From assembly GCF_040833985.1 (NCBI RefSeq), contig NZ_CP162139.1, positions 2,252,001 through 2,316,000 of the forward strand: a DNA stretch of 64,000 nt, in the 5' to 3' direction. How positions within the stretch are numbered: position 1 is the first letter of the stretch; every line of letters starts with the position of its first letter. Positions 10,914 through 20,106 of the stretch are shown here, in pieces. The notes under the pieces were generated by a model. It did no database searches, was not told where the DNA came from, and saw nothing but the letters and a program-made list of their open reading frames with translations. Source of the stretch: Leptospira sp. WS4.C2 (GTDB lineage: Bacteria > Spirochaetota > Leptospiria > Leptospirales > Leptospiraceae). Made by a program: the position numbers and the translations under genes.

Positions 10914-12490
10914 ATCGATTGTTTCTTTTGTTTAGATTTTTTGACTTCATTGATATCGAAGAGATTTCGTCTTGGATCATTGTTTTTTTGATTCCTATTT
11001 CCCGACTGATTCTTCTTATGCGGCTTGTTCCCTTTCCCGTCTTTGGAATGGTGGCCATGTTTCATTTCATGGTGGGTCATTTTGGCAGGGTGTTTGTGAT
11101 CCTCACCACTTCCTGGATGCTGCGGGTGTCCATGAGGATGGGCCATCTTGGCTGGTGGTTGGTGTTTGTCCCCTTTCCCCTTGCCACGACCTCTATCTCC
11201 TCCACCAGAACGATCCCCGCGATCTCCCCGGTGTTCGCCACCACGAGAAGGTTTCTGCCCTCGACCACCACGATCTCCTCTAGATTCCCTTTCTTGGTAT
11301 TTTTTCTCACCAGGAATGGTCTCTTCTGGAAAGGCAGGAGTGAAATCACCCTTAGGAAATTCTAAATACTCTTCCCGAATCTCGGCTGTTGGAATTTTAG
11401 AATTCAAATACTTTTCAATTCGTTCTAGTTCTGTATAATCTGTTTCGGAACAAAATCCAATGGATTGGCCTTTTCTTCCGGCACGAGCTGTCCTTCCAAT
11501 CCGGTGCACATAGTTTTCTGCATCTTGGGGAAGGTCATAATTATAAACGACATCAATGTTTTCAATGTCGATCCCGCGGGAAGCAACATCTGTCGCAATC
11601 AGGTATTTGTACTTCCCTGCTTTGAAATCTCTGAGGAGTCTGATCCGTTTCTTTTGGTCCAGTTCCGAAGAAAGACCAGTCGCTGTAATTCCAAACCGGC
11701 GAAGGGCCGAAACAATTTTAGGAATGTTCATTTTGTAGTTGGTAAAAATGATTCCGAGGCCCTCAATCGGATAGTTTAACAGGGAGTTGACGAGGTAAGG
11801 AAGTTTTTCTTCTCTTCCCAAGTGGAGTAAAGACTGGTCAATCCTTTCTGTAATGACTTTTTCCGGATTGATATGAACTTCAATCGGATCATTTAAATAC
11901 TTACTCGCAAGACGAACCACTTCATAACTTAAGGTGGCACTAAAAAGTAGAGATTGTTTTCTGTTTTTACATTTGTGGAAGATGTATTTGAGATCTTGGA
12001 CAAATCCCATATCGAACATTCTGTCCGCTTCATCTAAAATCACTACTTTGACATTCTCTAAAGAAAGGCCGTGATTTTTAACAAAGTCAATGAGCCTTCC
12101 CGGTGTTGCGACAATGATACAAGCTTTATTTCCGAGTGCCTGTTCTTGGGACTTGTAATCCGTTCCACCAATGATGGTGGCCACGCCGAAGTCAGTGAAT
12201 TCCAAAAGTTTTCTCGCTTCTTCTGCGATTTGTATGGTCAGTTCTCTTGTGGGTGCAAGGACGAGTGCATAGGGTAATGCCTCCTCCTCACTAGCGGACA
12301 AAAGTCTGTGGAGTGTAGGAAGTAAGAAAGCCATAGTCTTTCCAGTTCCAGTTTGAGCAAGGCCAGTAAGGTCGTTTCCTTCCATCGCGAATGGAATGGA
12401 CTTGGCTTGGATGGGGGTGAGTTCTGTGTAGCCGATTTTTTCTAGGGCTTTAGTGAGAGACTCATGAAAGGGTAATTCGTTAAATTTCAT
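10877..12490 (-). CDS. DEAD-box RNA helicase (RhlE-like)
   Basis: A 537-residue DEAD-box helicase with all motifs: Q motif near LTPIQAKSIPF, motif I AQTGTGKT, motif II DEAD, motif III SAT, and motif VI HRIGRTARAGRKG. The C-terminal 150 residues are low complexity, first Arg/Gly and then His/Lys/Pro rich, likely a nonspecific RNA-binding tail. Members remodel rRNA or mRNA structure in the cytoplasm. It lies in the long leftward operon, eight bases after the methyltransferase and overlapping the amidase start. Confidence 0.93.
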   Translation of the reverse strand: MKFNELPFHESLTKALEKIGYTELTPIQAKSIPFAMEGNDLTGLAQTGTGKTMAFLLPTLHRLLSASEEEALPYALVLAPTRELTIQIAEEARKLLEFTDFGVATIIGGTDYKSQEQALGNKACIIVATPGRLIDFVKNHGLSLENVKVVILDEADRMFDMGFVQDLKYIFHKCKNRKQSLLFSATLSYEVVRLASKYLNDPIEVHINPEKVITERIDQSLLHLGREEKLPYLVNSLLNYPIEGLGIIFTNYKMNIPKIVSALRRFGITATGLSSELDQKKRIRLLRDFKAGKYKYLIATDVASRGIDIENIDVVYNYDLPQDAENYVHRIGRTARAGRKGQSIGFCSETDYTELERIEKYLNSKIPTAEIREEYLEFPKGDFTPAFPEETIPGEKKYQERESRGDRGGRGQKPSRGGEHRGDRGDRSGGGDRGRGKGKGDKHQPPAKMAHPHGHPQHPGSGEDHKHPAKMTHHEMKHGHHSKDGKGNKPHKKNQSGNRNQKNNDPRRNLFDINEVKKSKQKKQSIWQRILSIFKKD

Positions 12491-12498
12491 AATGGATT

Positions 12499-13302
12499 TC
12501 AGTGTTTTAATTTTCTGGCGGTCAGTTCGATGGTATCACCATAAGCAAATGAGTTTGCATACAGTCGATACAGCCATTCGGGGAGTTTGCCACGAGGACT
12601 TAAGTCCCGGTAGGAGTGATACGACATTGGTCTAACATAGTTCACCTCGAAGCCAAGGATTGACAAGAGTTTTTTCAAGGAGTGGACGGAGTAGTCAAAA
12701 AAGTGGTCAGAAGGATGGGTCGCAAACCAGTCTTTGGGATTGGTTTGAAAACTAGGCCCAAAAGCGGAAGGAAGGGCCAAATAGAGTAACCCACCAGGCC
12801 TTAACCAAGACCGAAGCCTCTCCCAAATCCCATCAATCTCCTCGATATGTTCGACCACAAAAAAAGCGGCCACTACATCAAAGCCCTCTTTCCACGCACT
12901 CACATCCACAGAAAGAACCGACTTCTGGTCTATATCCAAGTGCAACTGCGATTTTGCATATTCCACTTCTTTGGGAGAGAGTTCGAGGCCACGAGTTAGG
13001 TATCCGGCCCTCCGCGCCTCGTCCAAAAAAAATCCAGCCGCAGAACCAATTTCTAAAAGCGACATCCCTTGCGGTTTGGCACCCACCCCTTCCAAAACAG
13101 AAAGCCTACGTTTTGCCATGGCACGGAGGTTTGGTTCATCTTCGTAATAGGATTTTTTGTATTGAGCCATGTATTCTTCCATAAAGTAACTATCCCCATA
13201 CTCTCTGGTTTTGGCAGGAAGATAGCGAAGAACACCTGTATGGTGACATTCTTCATAAAATTCAGGGTATTTTTTATGTGGTAGAAATTGGAATAAACTC
13301 AA
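12499..13302 (-). CDS. class I SAM-dependent methyltransferase
   Basis: A 267-residue class I methyltransferase. Motif I is MSLLEIGSAAGFFLDEA, followed by GLELSPKEVEYAKS, then FDVVAAFFVVEHI and LRPGGLLYLALPS, the usual UbiE/Coq5-like order. The N-terminus (YEECHHTGVLRYLPA) may be a substrate-specific cap. The substrate is unknown; similar proteins act on sugars or lipids. Its start overlaps the end of the TPR protein gene by four bases. Confidence 0.85.
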   Translation of the reverse strand: MSLFQFLPHKKYPEFYEECHHTGVLRYLPAKTREYGDSYFMEEYMAQYKKSYYEDEPNLRAMAKRRLSVLEGVGAKPQGMSLLEIGSAAGFFLDEARRAGYLTRGLELSPKEVEYAKSQLHLDIDQKSVLSVDVSAWKEGFDVVAAFFVVEHIEEIDGIWERLRSWLRPGGLLYLALPSAFGPSFQTNPKDWFATHPSDHFFDYSVHSLKKLLSILGFEVNYVRPMSYHSYRDLSPRGKLPEWLYRLYANSFAYGDTIELTARKLKH

Positions 13303-15401
13303 AAATAAGTTCTCTTTTTGGATTCGAGAGATTTCTCATACTGCGCCCTTGCGGCCCTTTTATTTTCATAGGCTTCCGATAGACTTGGGTTTAGATCAAT
13401 GGCCGTTTGGAAACTAGAAAGTGCTTTTTTAAATTCCCCATTTTTGAAAAAACAAACTCCCAAATAGTTATGGGCTTTGGAAGAAACACTCGGGGTGACA
13501 TCAGAACGAGTAATGACTGTTAGTTCTTCGATGGCCTTTTCCCGGTCGACAAGGGAACCCGAATCAATGAGAATTTTGGAAAGGACAAGCCTTGATTCCA
13601 TATCTTCTGGATCCATATGGGTGGCACGAAATGCTTCTTCTTTCGCTCGTTTGGAAAGCCCAGAGTTTCCACTACTGGCGTAACTTAAGGCAAGTTTCCG
13701 ATGTGCCAGTTTGATTTCTTTGGGATCTTTGGAATTTTCCAAAACATAGACTAACACCTTTTCTGCGGCCAGATAGTTTTTGGTTTGGATGTAGACATCG
13801 GCTAGTTTCAGCCTTGCTTCATAGAGTTCTGGTTTCCAGGCAATGGCCTCTTCAAATTCAGAAATGGCTTCTGTATAAAAACGATTTTCCAAATAGTAAT
13901 CCGCAATGGCAAGCCTTGACGGAGCGTGGTTCGGATCCAGGGCCTGCGATTTACGAAGCGACTCAATCGCCATGGTTGGTTTCCCTGCATGTAAATAAGC
14001 AAGTCCTAAATTGTAATAGGCCGTTTGGTTTTTGGGATTTAAGGAAAGGGCCCCTTCAAAAGCCGTAATACTTTCGGAATACCTTTCCATTTCATCTAAA
14101 ATGATTCCGAGATTCACATAAGCCGTTTCTGAATACGTATCTCCCGGTGTTAGGCGGATGATCCGACGAAACAAACTTTCTGCCTCGACCAGTTCCCCTT
14201 TTTTATAATAGAGTTCTGATAATGCAAAGAGCGAGTCCACGTCCGAGGGTTTCAGTAACAAAGCTTTTTGTAAGGACATGATGGCCATATTGGTTTGGCC
14301 CATAGATAGGAAGGCATCGGCAATGTAGCGGTACACTTCTGGTTCATTGGCATTGGAATCCAGGGCCTTTTGGAAGTATTTGGCCGCTTCCTCAGGAATT
14401 TTTTTCTTTAAATACACCAAACCTAAGTTATAGTAGGACTTGGCATCGTTTGTTTTGAGACGAATCACTTCCCGGAAGTAATACTCGGCCCGGTCATAGT
14501 CTTCTCTTTGGTAGAAGATGGTTCCGAGATGTCCATAGGACAAAACAGCCGTTTGGGAATTGGGTGCGGTCTGCACTACCTTCTGGAACTCAGAAATGGC
14601 CTCAGCCATATTTCCTTGTTTTAAATAACTGATGGCTAAGTTGTAAGTCAGGGTAACATCGGTTGGGGCAAGCGACTGCCCTTCTTTATATGCTTCGATC
14701 GCACTAGCCGGATCTCCAATCTCTTGGAATAAATTCCCTTGCAAAAGAGAAACTCGGTAGTCATTCGGGGCAATTTCTTTGGCTCTCTGGGCGGCACGCC
14801 TTGCTTCTTCAAACTTGCCTGCATGTTTGAAAGCGAGTGATAAATTGTAAAAAGCAAAATAGTTTTTGGAATCGTATTGGATGGCTTTTTCCAATCGTTC
14901 GATGGAGTTCACATAACGACCGGCTTCATCATACATCACACCAAGTACAGTTAAGGCGATCGATTTGTCTTCATCGGAGCCAGGTGAATTGAGGAATTCT
15001 TCACAAACTGTTCCCACTCGGTTCACATACCGATTGTGGTAGGCATTGAGACATGCTGCGAGCTTTGGATTGACTGAATCATCAGGAAGGTATGGTTTAT
15101 CAACAAGTAGGTCGAGAGCTTTTTTATCACGAGGAAGGTTACTGAGTGCTTTTGCGATTTCTTCTGGATTCTTTTTTTTCTCTAGATACCACCAGTAGGC
15201 GGCGGTTAAAAATCCAAGGACAAAGAAAACGAGTACACTCCAAAATAGAAAAGACAAAACCGGACGGCGGGTCGTGGTCTCAGATTCATAAGTTGTTTCT
15301 TTTTCACGACCCAGGTTCCGTAAGTATGGATCTTCCTGGTAATAACTTGGCTGTGAGGATTGTTCCTCTATACGAAACCGGTTTTTTTGGATGGGATCCA
15401 T
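13299..15401 (-). CDS. membrane-anchored TPR protein
   Basis: A 700-residue protein with a charged N-terminus, one membrane helix (about residues 50-72) and then more than ten consecutive tetratricopeptide repeats of the form YYNLGLAYLHAGKPTMAIESLRKSQALDPNH. The repeats would lie outside the cytoplasm and act as a protein-binding scaffold; the partner is unknown. It lies seven bases after nusB and overlaps the methyltransferase. Confidence 0.85.
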   Translation of the reverse strand: MDPIQKNRFRIEEQSSQPSYYQEDPYLRNLGREKETTYESETTTRRPVLSFLFWSVLVFFVLGFLTAAYWWYLEKKKNPEEIAKALSNLPRDKKALDLLVDKPYLPDDSVNPKLAACLNAYHNRYVNRVGTVCEEFLNSPGSDEDKSIALTVLGVMYDEAGRYVNSIERLEKAIQYDSKNYFAFYNLSLAFKHAGKFEEARRAAQRAKEIAPNDYRVSLLQGNLFQEIGDPASAIEAYKEGQSLAPTDVTLTYNLAISYLKQGNMAEAISEFQKVVQTAPNSQTAVLSYGHLGTIFYQREDYDRAEYYFREVIRLKTNDAKSYYNLGLVYLKKKIPEEAAKYFQKALDSNANEPEVYRYIADAFLSMGQTNMAIMSLQKALLLKPSDVDSLFALSELYYKKGELVEAESLFRRIIRLTPGDTYSETAYVNLGIILDEMERYSESITAFEGALSLNPKNQTAYYNLGLAYLHAGKPTMAIESLRKSQALDPNHAPSRLAIADYYLENRFYTEAISEFEEAIAWKPELYEARLKLADVYIQTKNYLAAEKVLVYVLENSKDPKEIKLAHRKLALSYASSGNSGLSKRAKEEAFRATHMDPEDMESRLVLSKILIDSGSLVDREKAIEELTVITRSDVTPSVSSKAHNYLGVCFFKNGEFKKALSSFQTAIDLNPSLSEAYENKRAARAQYEKSLESKKRTYF

Positions 15402-15408
15402 TATGCTC

Positions 15409-15831
15409 TTACTGGGTTTTGTTCGCTAAGATCTCCTTCTTATAGAAGGCGTCTAACAGTCCGTTGATAAACTGAGCTGATTCTTCCGTTTCAAATTCTT
15501 TCGTGAGCTCCACTGCCTCATTGATGACAACGGGGGCGGCAAGGAAAGGTTCCTTTTGCAAACTAAGAATCGATAAACGCAAAATACAACGGTTGACAAC
15601 GGAAATACGCGAAAGTTCCCAATTCTCCGAATACTTCTTGATTAGAGTATCGATGTTTTTTCGATTTTCGACCACTCCTTTCACAAGAAAGACAGCATAA
15701 TCCTTTTCTTCTCTAGTGATTTTTTTGTCGTACCAATCGAATTTCATCGCCCGATCCGGATCGGTTCCTACCAGGTCAATTTGGTAGAGGCACATCAGGG
15801 CAAGACTCCGCCCGCGGTGTCTAGAACTCAT
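15409..15831 (-). CDS. nusB: transcription antitermination factor NusB
   Basis: A 140-residue NusB. It starts [20 protein letters not shown] with the Arg-rich RNA-binding N-terminus, and ends with [13 protein letters not shown] and [13 protein letters not shown], both typical NusB helices. It acts with NusE on boxA RNA in rRNA antitermination. Its ATG overlaps the ribH stop (ATGA), a common ribH-nusB arrangement. Confidence 0.95.
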   Translation of the reverse strand: MSSRHRGRSLALMCLYQIDLVGTDPDRAMKFDWYDKKITREEKDYAVFLVKGVVENRKNIDTLIKKYSENWELSRISVVNRCILRLSILSLQKEPFLAAPVVINEAVELTKEFETEESAQFINGLLDAFYKKEILANKTQ

Positions 15832-16295
15832 CCGATCTCTTTGAAAAGATTGGCCATTTCGATGGCAGTGGTGGCGGCTTCGTATCCTTTGTTTCCAGCC
15901 TTGGTTCCGGCTCTTTCAATGGCTTGTTCAATCGATTCTGTGGTGATGACACCAAAAATCACAGGAACCGTTCCATCGGCGACTGATCCTACTTTGGCGG
16001 CTTCCCCAGAAACCAAATCATAATGGGAAGTGGCTCCGCGAATCACAGCACCTAGGCAAACAATCGCAGAGAATTGGTATTTTTTGGACCCGAGGACACG
16101 TTTTACGGTTTGCGGGAGCTCAAACGCACCAGGAACATAGATCACAGTGACATCGCTATCAAGAATCCCATGTTGTCTATAAGCATCTTTTGCCCCTTTC
16201 AGTAGGGATTCGGTGATAAATTCATTGAACTTCGAAACGATGACACAGTGTTTTTGTCCGTTTCCAATTCGTGTGCCTTCCAATTGAGCTGTCAT
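15828..16295 (-). CDS. ribH: 6,7-dimethyl-8-ribityllumazine synthase
   Basis: A 155-residue lumazine synthase. It shows [29 protein letters not shown], the [14 protein letters not shown] catalytic segment and the [20 protein letters not shown] end. It condenses the aminouracil with 3,4-dihydroxy-2-butanone 4-phosphate, the penultimate step of riboflavin synthesis. First gene of the long leftward operon, just downstream of a small conserved gene. Confidence 0.96.
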   Translation of the reverse strand: MTAQLEGTRIGNGQKHCVIVSKFNEFITESLLKGAKDAYRQHGILDSDVTVIYVPGAFELPQTVKRVLGSKKYQFSAIVCLGAVIRGATSHYDLVSGEAAKVGSVADGTVPVIFGVITTESIEQAIERAGTKAGNKGYEAATTAIEMANLFKEIG

Positions 16296-16318
16296 GTATC
16301 CAAAATCCTAGGGGGGTG

Positions 16319-16471
16319 TTATTTCGCAAGACGAATGACAAGGGTGATCTTTCCGTCTGGATTTTCCACCACTTCAAATCCGTCTCTTTCCAAGGCTTTT
16401 TTCGCTCGGTAGATCGCCAAATTGACAACATTGGTTTTCTCTTCCGTCAGTTTTTGTGGTTCCAGATTCAT
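16319..16471 (-). CDS. small conserved-looking hypothetical protein
   Basis: A 50-residue protein starting MNLEPQKLTEEKTNVVNLA, with an amphipathic helix and a beta end (GFEVVENPDGKITLVIRLAK). The start at 16471 is chosen because GAGGGGG lies just upstream; an in-frame start 12 codons earlier has no such site. The stop is 24 bases before ribH, so it may head the operon. Not recognised; no membrane segment. Confidence 0.6.
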   Translation of the reverse strand: MNLEPQKLTEEKTNVVNLAIYRAKKALERDGFEVVENPDGKITLVIRLAK

Positions 16472-16576
16472 AGGACCCCCTCGTCCTTTAAAGTTCGGAG
16501 TGCACACTATACAATCTTAAATGCCAATGGCTTTACAAGGTAGAATTGTTTTCCTCTTATGTCATATAGGAAGAAA

Positions 16577-17014
16577 ATGAAGAAAAAGAAATCCGTAAAG
16601 AAGGTCAAAAAAAGAAAACCGGTAGTGTATACCGAGAGTGACTTTATTGTGAAACCTTCCTCTGTTCCCAATATCGGAATGGGACTATTCACCAAACAAA
16701 CATTATACAAGGGAGATACCGTTGGTTATTACATGGGTAAAATCATTACCGATGAACAAGCGGAATCAAACAAATACGTAGATTCAAAATACCTACTTTG
16801 GATTTGTAAAGACTGGTGGATTTACGGGGAAGGTCGAGAGTCCAATTACACCCGTTACATCAACCACTCATCAAAACCGAACGCAGAACTTGTCACTTCT
16901 GTGAGGTGGAAAACGGCTAGGTTCAAAGTATTAAAAACGATCCCCGAAGGCGGAGAAATTTTCTTTGATTATGGAAAGGATTATTGGGACAACGTTGACT
17001 TCAAACCGAAGTGA
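16577..17014 (+). CDS. SET-domain protein
   Basis: After a very Lys-rich N-terminus the protein has a compact SET fold: [23 protein letters not shown], then [16 protein letters not shown] (the NHS substrate and cofactor pseudoknot) and [16 protein letters not shown] proteins transfer methyl groups from SAM to lysines; a bacterial target is not known. GGAAG lies four bases before the ATG at 16577; an in-frame ATG at 16559 has no such site. About 145 residues. Confidence 0.82.
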   Translation: MKKKKSVKKVKKRKPVVYTESDFIVKPSSVPNIGMGLFTKQTLYKGDTVGYYMGKIITDEQAESNKYVDSKYLLWICKDWWIYGEGRESNYTRYINHSSKPNAELVTSVRWKTARFKVLKTIPEGGEIFFDYGKDYWDNVDFKPK

Positions 17015-17030
17015 TGAGTAGATGATAAAG

Positions 17031-17048
17031 GCCAAAGGACTCTTTGGC
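17031..17048 (+). terminator. 7-bp hairpin after the SET gene
   Basis: GCCAAAG and CTTTGGC pair around a four-base loop, 17 bases past the SET gene stop. No T run, so termination is uncertain. Confidence 0.4.
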
Positions 17049-17073
17049 TATTAGCAAAAAGGAAAACTACAGA

Positions 17074-17097
17074 AACGGTCTCTTATAAGAGACCGTT
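17074..17097. terminator. 9-bp perfect hairpin containing a stop codon
   Basis: AACGGTCTC and GAGACCGTT pair perfectly around TTATAA. The stop codon of the leftward gene at 17083-17289 lies in its loop. It sits between convergent genes and could end transcripts from both sides; T runs are weak. Confidence 0.5.
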
Positions 17098-17289
17098 ATT
17101 TCCAAAAGAAGGTTTGGTGGAGGTTTTGCTAACATCAGAAGCTTCCAGTGCTTCCATATAACGAATGACAGAATCATCCATACGAAAAACTCCTTCTGAG
17201 GTTTCGTTGTGCACAAGCCGGCAAACCAAAAGGTTGGCAGCAAAGAAAAGAAGTGCTAGAACCAAGGGAAAACGATACGCATTCGACAT
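17083..17289 (-). CDS. small single-pass membrane or exported protein
   Basis: A 68-residue protein with an N-terminal helix (FPLVLALLFFAANLLVC) that could be a signal anchor or lipobox, then a polar tail with DDSVIRYMEALEASD. The stop codon lies inside a perfect hairpin. GGAGGG precedes the ATG. It lies between the SET gene and the branching enzyme gene. Not recognised. Confidence 0.55.
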   Translation of the reverse strand: MSNAYRFPLVLALLFFAANLLVCRLVHNETSEGVFRMDDSVIRYMEALEASDVSKTSTKPSFGNNGLL

Positions 17290-17355
17290 AAAACCCTCCG
17301 ATTAGGTTAAGCCTCTTACCGGAGTCTCTCCGAGCAAGAAATTTTTAGAACGATT

Positions 17356-18942
17356 CTATTGGAAATCTTCGATGCGAAGGTCCGGAAAGGCATTGTTTTC
17401 CGCCTCGGCAGCCAAAAGTACTTCCTCATCCACGGGACCTGCAAGCATCTCCTCCAAAGCCAAAAAGAGATTGGTATGCACATTGGTGCGCCTGACCGCA
17501 TAATCCACCATAGTCCCTGTTTTCATGATAAAAGCCCAGTCACTACTTTGCAAAAGAAGAAGCTCGCGGCCCATTTGTTTTAGAATCCGTTTTTGTAATT
17601 CCGTTCCCGCCCCAAATTCATGAGTCCTTTTGTGCATCCGAATGCTTAAGGAATGGATGAGAGGATAGATCCAATCGTTCGTTGGATTCAGCCATACTTC
17701 CCCATACCCATTTTCTCCCCAACTACTCATCTTCATCTCGACAGACTGGACTCTTGGGAGAGAACGAGCGGCTTCCATGGGATGAGAAAGTTTGATTGTG
17801 TTTTGGTTGAAGTGGATTTTTTTAAATAAAAATTCGATAAACTGCGGACCTTCATACCACCAGTGCCCATACAACTCGGCATCATAAGGAGATACAATCA
17901 CTGCTGGTTGTTTGTTTGTTTCAAACAGATGCTCCGCTTGGCGGATGCGGTTTCGTAAAAAATCTTCGGCATGGTTTCCGGCAGCTTCCATGGCCCAGTC
18001 TGGATGGTAGTATCCTTTGTCAGAAGTTTTTCCTGTGATCCGAAAGTATTTGATACTGGTATTGATTCTTACTCCGTTGGAATGTAAGTAAGGCGAGATT
18101 TCTTCCCAAGGAAGATCATGTCCGATGTCGCGGTAGTATTCTCTGTATCGAAAGTCGCCTGGATATCCATCGATGGAGCTCCAAACTTGTTTGCTACTTT
18201 CTGGATCCCGACCGAAAGCAAAAACACCGTGCCCCACTTCTACCGGAGCATAAACTCCGAACTTAGGCCTTGGACTTCCATGTGTGATTCCATGTGTGTC
18301 GACAAAGAAATACCGAAACCCCTCTCGGTCTAATTCCTCTTCTAATTTTTGAGTGTATCCACATTCCGAAAGCCAAATCCCTTTGGGGTCACGCCCCCAA
18401 ATCCTGCGAAAGGTCCTTCGGCCATTTTTTAGTTGGGAGCGAAAAATAGAGGGTTCGGAATCATAAAACGGAAGGAAGGCATGAGTGGCCGGGCTTGTCA
18501 TCACTTCCAATTCACCCGATTCGACAAAGGGCAAAAAAGCCTTGGTTAAGTCACCATTTGATTCCTCGAATATGGATTCCGTATCTAAAAAATGTTCTAA
18601 ATACAGTTTTGATAAATAGTTTAAGTGAGGATCGTATGTAGTGCGTTTGGTTTCATGTTTTGCCAGACTGATGAGATTTTTTAAATACTTACGAAATCCA
18701 TTTTGCAAATAGGCATCTGTCAACATCAAAGAAAGTGTAGGTGTAAAAGACATGGTGATCCGAAAGGGCACCGATTCTTTTTTTAAATTCCGAAAAACTC
18801 GGACAAGGGGTATATAGGTTTCGAGGATGGCCTCGTTTAACCAATTTTCTTCGATAAAGGGTGTAGTATAACCTGGGTGTCTAACGAATGGTAGGTGGGC
18901 ATGCAAAACAAATACCAAATGCCCTTTCACAAAATGATTCAT
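17356..18942 (-). CDS. GH57 1,4-alpha-glucan branching enzyme
   Basis: A 528-residue glycoside hydrolase family 57 protein with a DUF1957-type C-terminus. It begins KGHLVFVLHAHLPFVRHPG (the first metal/substrate motif), has GIWLSECGYTQ with the likely nucleophile Glu, and SPYDAELYGHWWYEGP with the likely acid Asp. This layout matches GH57 branching enzymes that form alpha-1,6 branches in glycogen-like polymers. It directly follows the DUF4912 gene (TAATG overlap), a pairing seen in other bacteria. Confidence 0.88.
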   Translation of the reverse strand: MNHFVKGHLVFVLHAHLPFVRHPGYTTPFIEENWLNEAILETYIPLVRVFRNLKKESVPFRITMSFTPTLSLMLTDAYLQNGFRKYLKNLISLAKHETKRTTYDPHLNYLSKLYLEHFLDTESIFEESNGDLTKAFLPFVESGELEVMTSPATHAFLPFYDSEPSIFRSQLKNGRRTFRRIWGRDPKGIWLSECGYTQKLEEELDREGFRYFFVDTHGITHGSPRPKFGVYAPVEVGHGVFAFGRDPESSKQVWSSIDGYPGDFRYREYYRDIGHDLPWEEISPYLHSNGVRINTSIKYFRITGKTSDKGYYHPDWAMEAAGNHAEDFLRNRIRQAEHLFETNKQPAVIVSPYDAELYGHWWYEGPQFIEFLFKKIHFNQNTIKLSHPMEAARSLPRVQSVEMKMSSWGENGYGEVWLNPTNDWIYPLIHSLSIRMHKRTHEFGAGTELQKRILKQMGRELLLLQSSDWAFIMKTGTMVDYAVRRTNVHTNLFLALEEMLAGPVDEEVLLAAEAENNAFPDLRIEDFQ

Positions 18943-19709
18943 TATAAAAGTCCCTGTCCTGACCCCGATCCATTAGCGAAAGAGGACGGCCCTTGGTTTA
19001 GCTCTGTTTTCCCTTCTTGGTTCCCTGATTTACGAGGGTTCACATAGAACTCAGAAGGATCCCCATCTTTGAAATAATACTCTTCACTTCCCGCTGACTT
19101 TGCCACAAGCCCCATCTCAATCCACTGCGGATGGATCCACTCCTTATCCAATCGAAAGGATTCGCTTCCCCCGGGAAGGTCCTTTCCACTAGAATGGAGG
19201 GCCGAAATTTCTTTTTTTTGATAAGAAACAAAAATGGATGTTTGGATATCTCTTACTGGAAACATAAATTTCAAATAATAAGATTCCGTAAAGGGAGCTA
19301 AATCATAGAAGTCAGTACGTTCGCTTCCAAATATATTTTTGTATTCTACCTTCAAACGAAAAAACAAATCATCTGTGGATGGAGATTCCAAATCGATTAA
19401 AAGATTCTTTAAGGTATTCGGAGAAAATTTCCAAAAGACAAAAGCCTCCCTGGGAGTCCGAACTAATACGCGCATAAGATCATCCATTGGAAATTCAGGA
19501 TGTTTGGTAAATTTGGAATCGTTGTAAATGGATTTTGGCGAAGCGGAAAGAGTGAAAGGATCCTTTTTTTTAACGGCTTCCTGAACTGTTTTTTTTGCGG
19601 CTTTCTTTGCCGCAGTATTTACTGAACTCTCAGTAGTAGTGACAACTGAGGTTTTCTTTTTTGGGGCAGATTTTTTCTTTGCGCCAACTCTCTTTTCTTC
19701 ATTTGCCAT
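18942..19709 (-). CDS. DUF4912 protein linked to glycan branching enzyme
   Basis: A 255-residue protein. The first 70 residues are Lys/Ala/Thr rich and low complexity. The DUF4912 core includes LVRTPREAFVFWKFS and FYDLAPFTESYYLKFMFPV, followed by a Gly/Ser-rich tail. DUF4912 proteins are found next to GH57 enzymes and may be carbohydrate-binding or regulatory, an inference from context. Divergent from the hibernation factor gene. Confidence 0.72.
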   Translation of the reverse strand: MANEEKRVGAKKKSAPKKKTSVVTTTESSVNTAAKKAAKKTVQEAVKKKDPFTLSASPKSIYNDSKFTKHPEFPMDDLMRVLVRTPREAFVFWKFSPNTLKNLLIDLESPSTDDLFFRLKVEYKNIFGSERTDFYDLAPFTESYYLKFMFPVRDIQTSIFVSYQKKEISALHSSGKDLPGGSESFRLDKEWIHPQWIEMGLVAKSAGSEEYYFKDGDPSEFYVNPRKSGNQEGKTELNQGPSSFANGSGSGQGLL

Positions 19710-19812
19710 GTTCCAAGCTTAAAGACGAGAAACACCCTCCTTCAATTCTTTTTTATTTGACGTTTGCTTTTTTTCCAAAATACAATCATTCCATACCAAA
19801 TTGGGACAAACT

Positions 19813-20100
19813 ATGAAAATCAATTATACCTGGAAACACTTAGACCGCTCCGAAGCCGCAGAGAAATATGCGGATGAAAAACTAGAACGAGTTACAAAAT
19901 TCGTTCAAAAAATCGTATCCTGCGAAGTATCATTTGAATCCATTCATGGGGAAATCAGCTCTAACATGAAGTTACACGCCGATGGCAATAATTTCAATGC
20001 ACACAACCAAGACAAAGATGTTTATGTTTGTATCGATGGATTGGAAGACAAAATCCTAAGCCAAGTCAGCAAACACCACGATAAAAAAAGCCAACACTAA
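19813..20100 (+). CDS. hpf: ribosome hibernation promoting factor (short HPF)
   Basis: A 95-residue HPF/RaiA family protein: MKINYTWKHLDRSEAAEKYADEKLERV at the start, then VSCEVSFES and DKDVYVCIDGLEDKILSQVSKH. It binds the decoding centre of idle ribosomes. The ATG at 19813 is preferred to a TTG four codons upstream because GGGA sits in front of it. The short form has no C-terminal dimerisation domain. The next gene starts six bases after the stop. Confidence 0.88.
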   Translation: MKINYTWKHLDRSEAAEKYADEKLERVTKFVQKIVSCEVSFESIHGEISSNMKLHADGNNFNAHNQDKDVYVCIDGLEDKILSQVSKHHDKKSQH

Positions 20101-20106
20101 TCTCTT

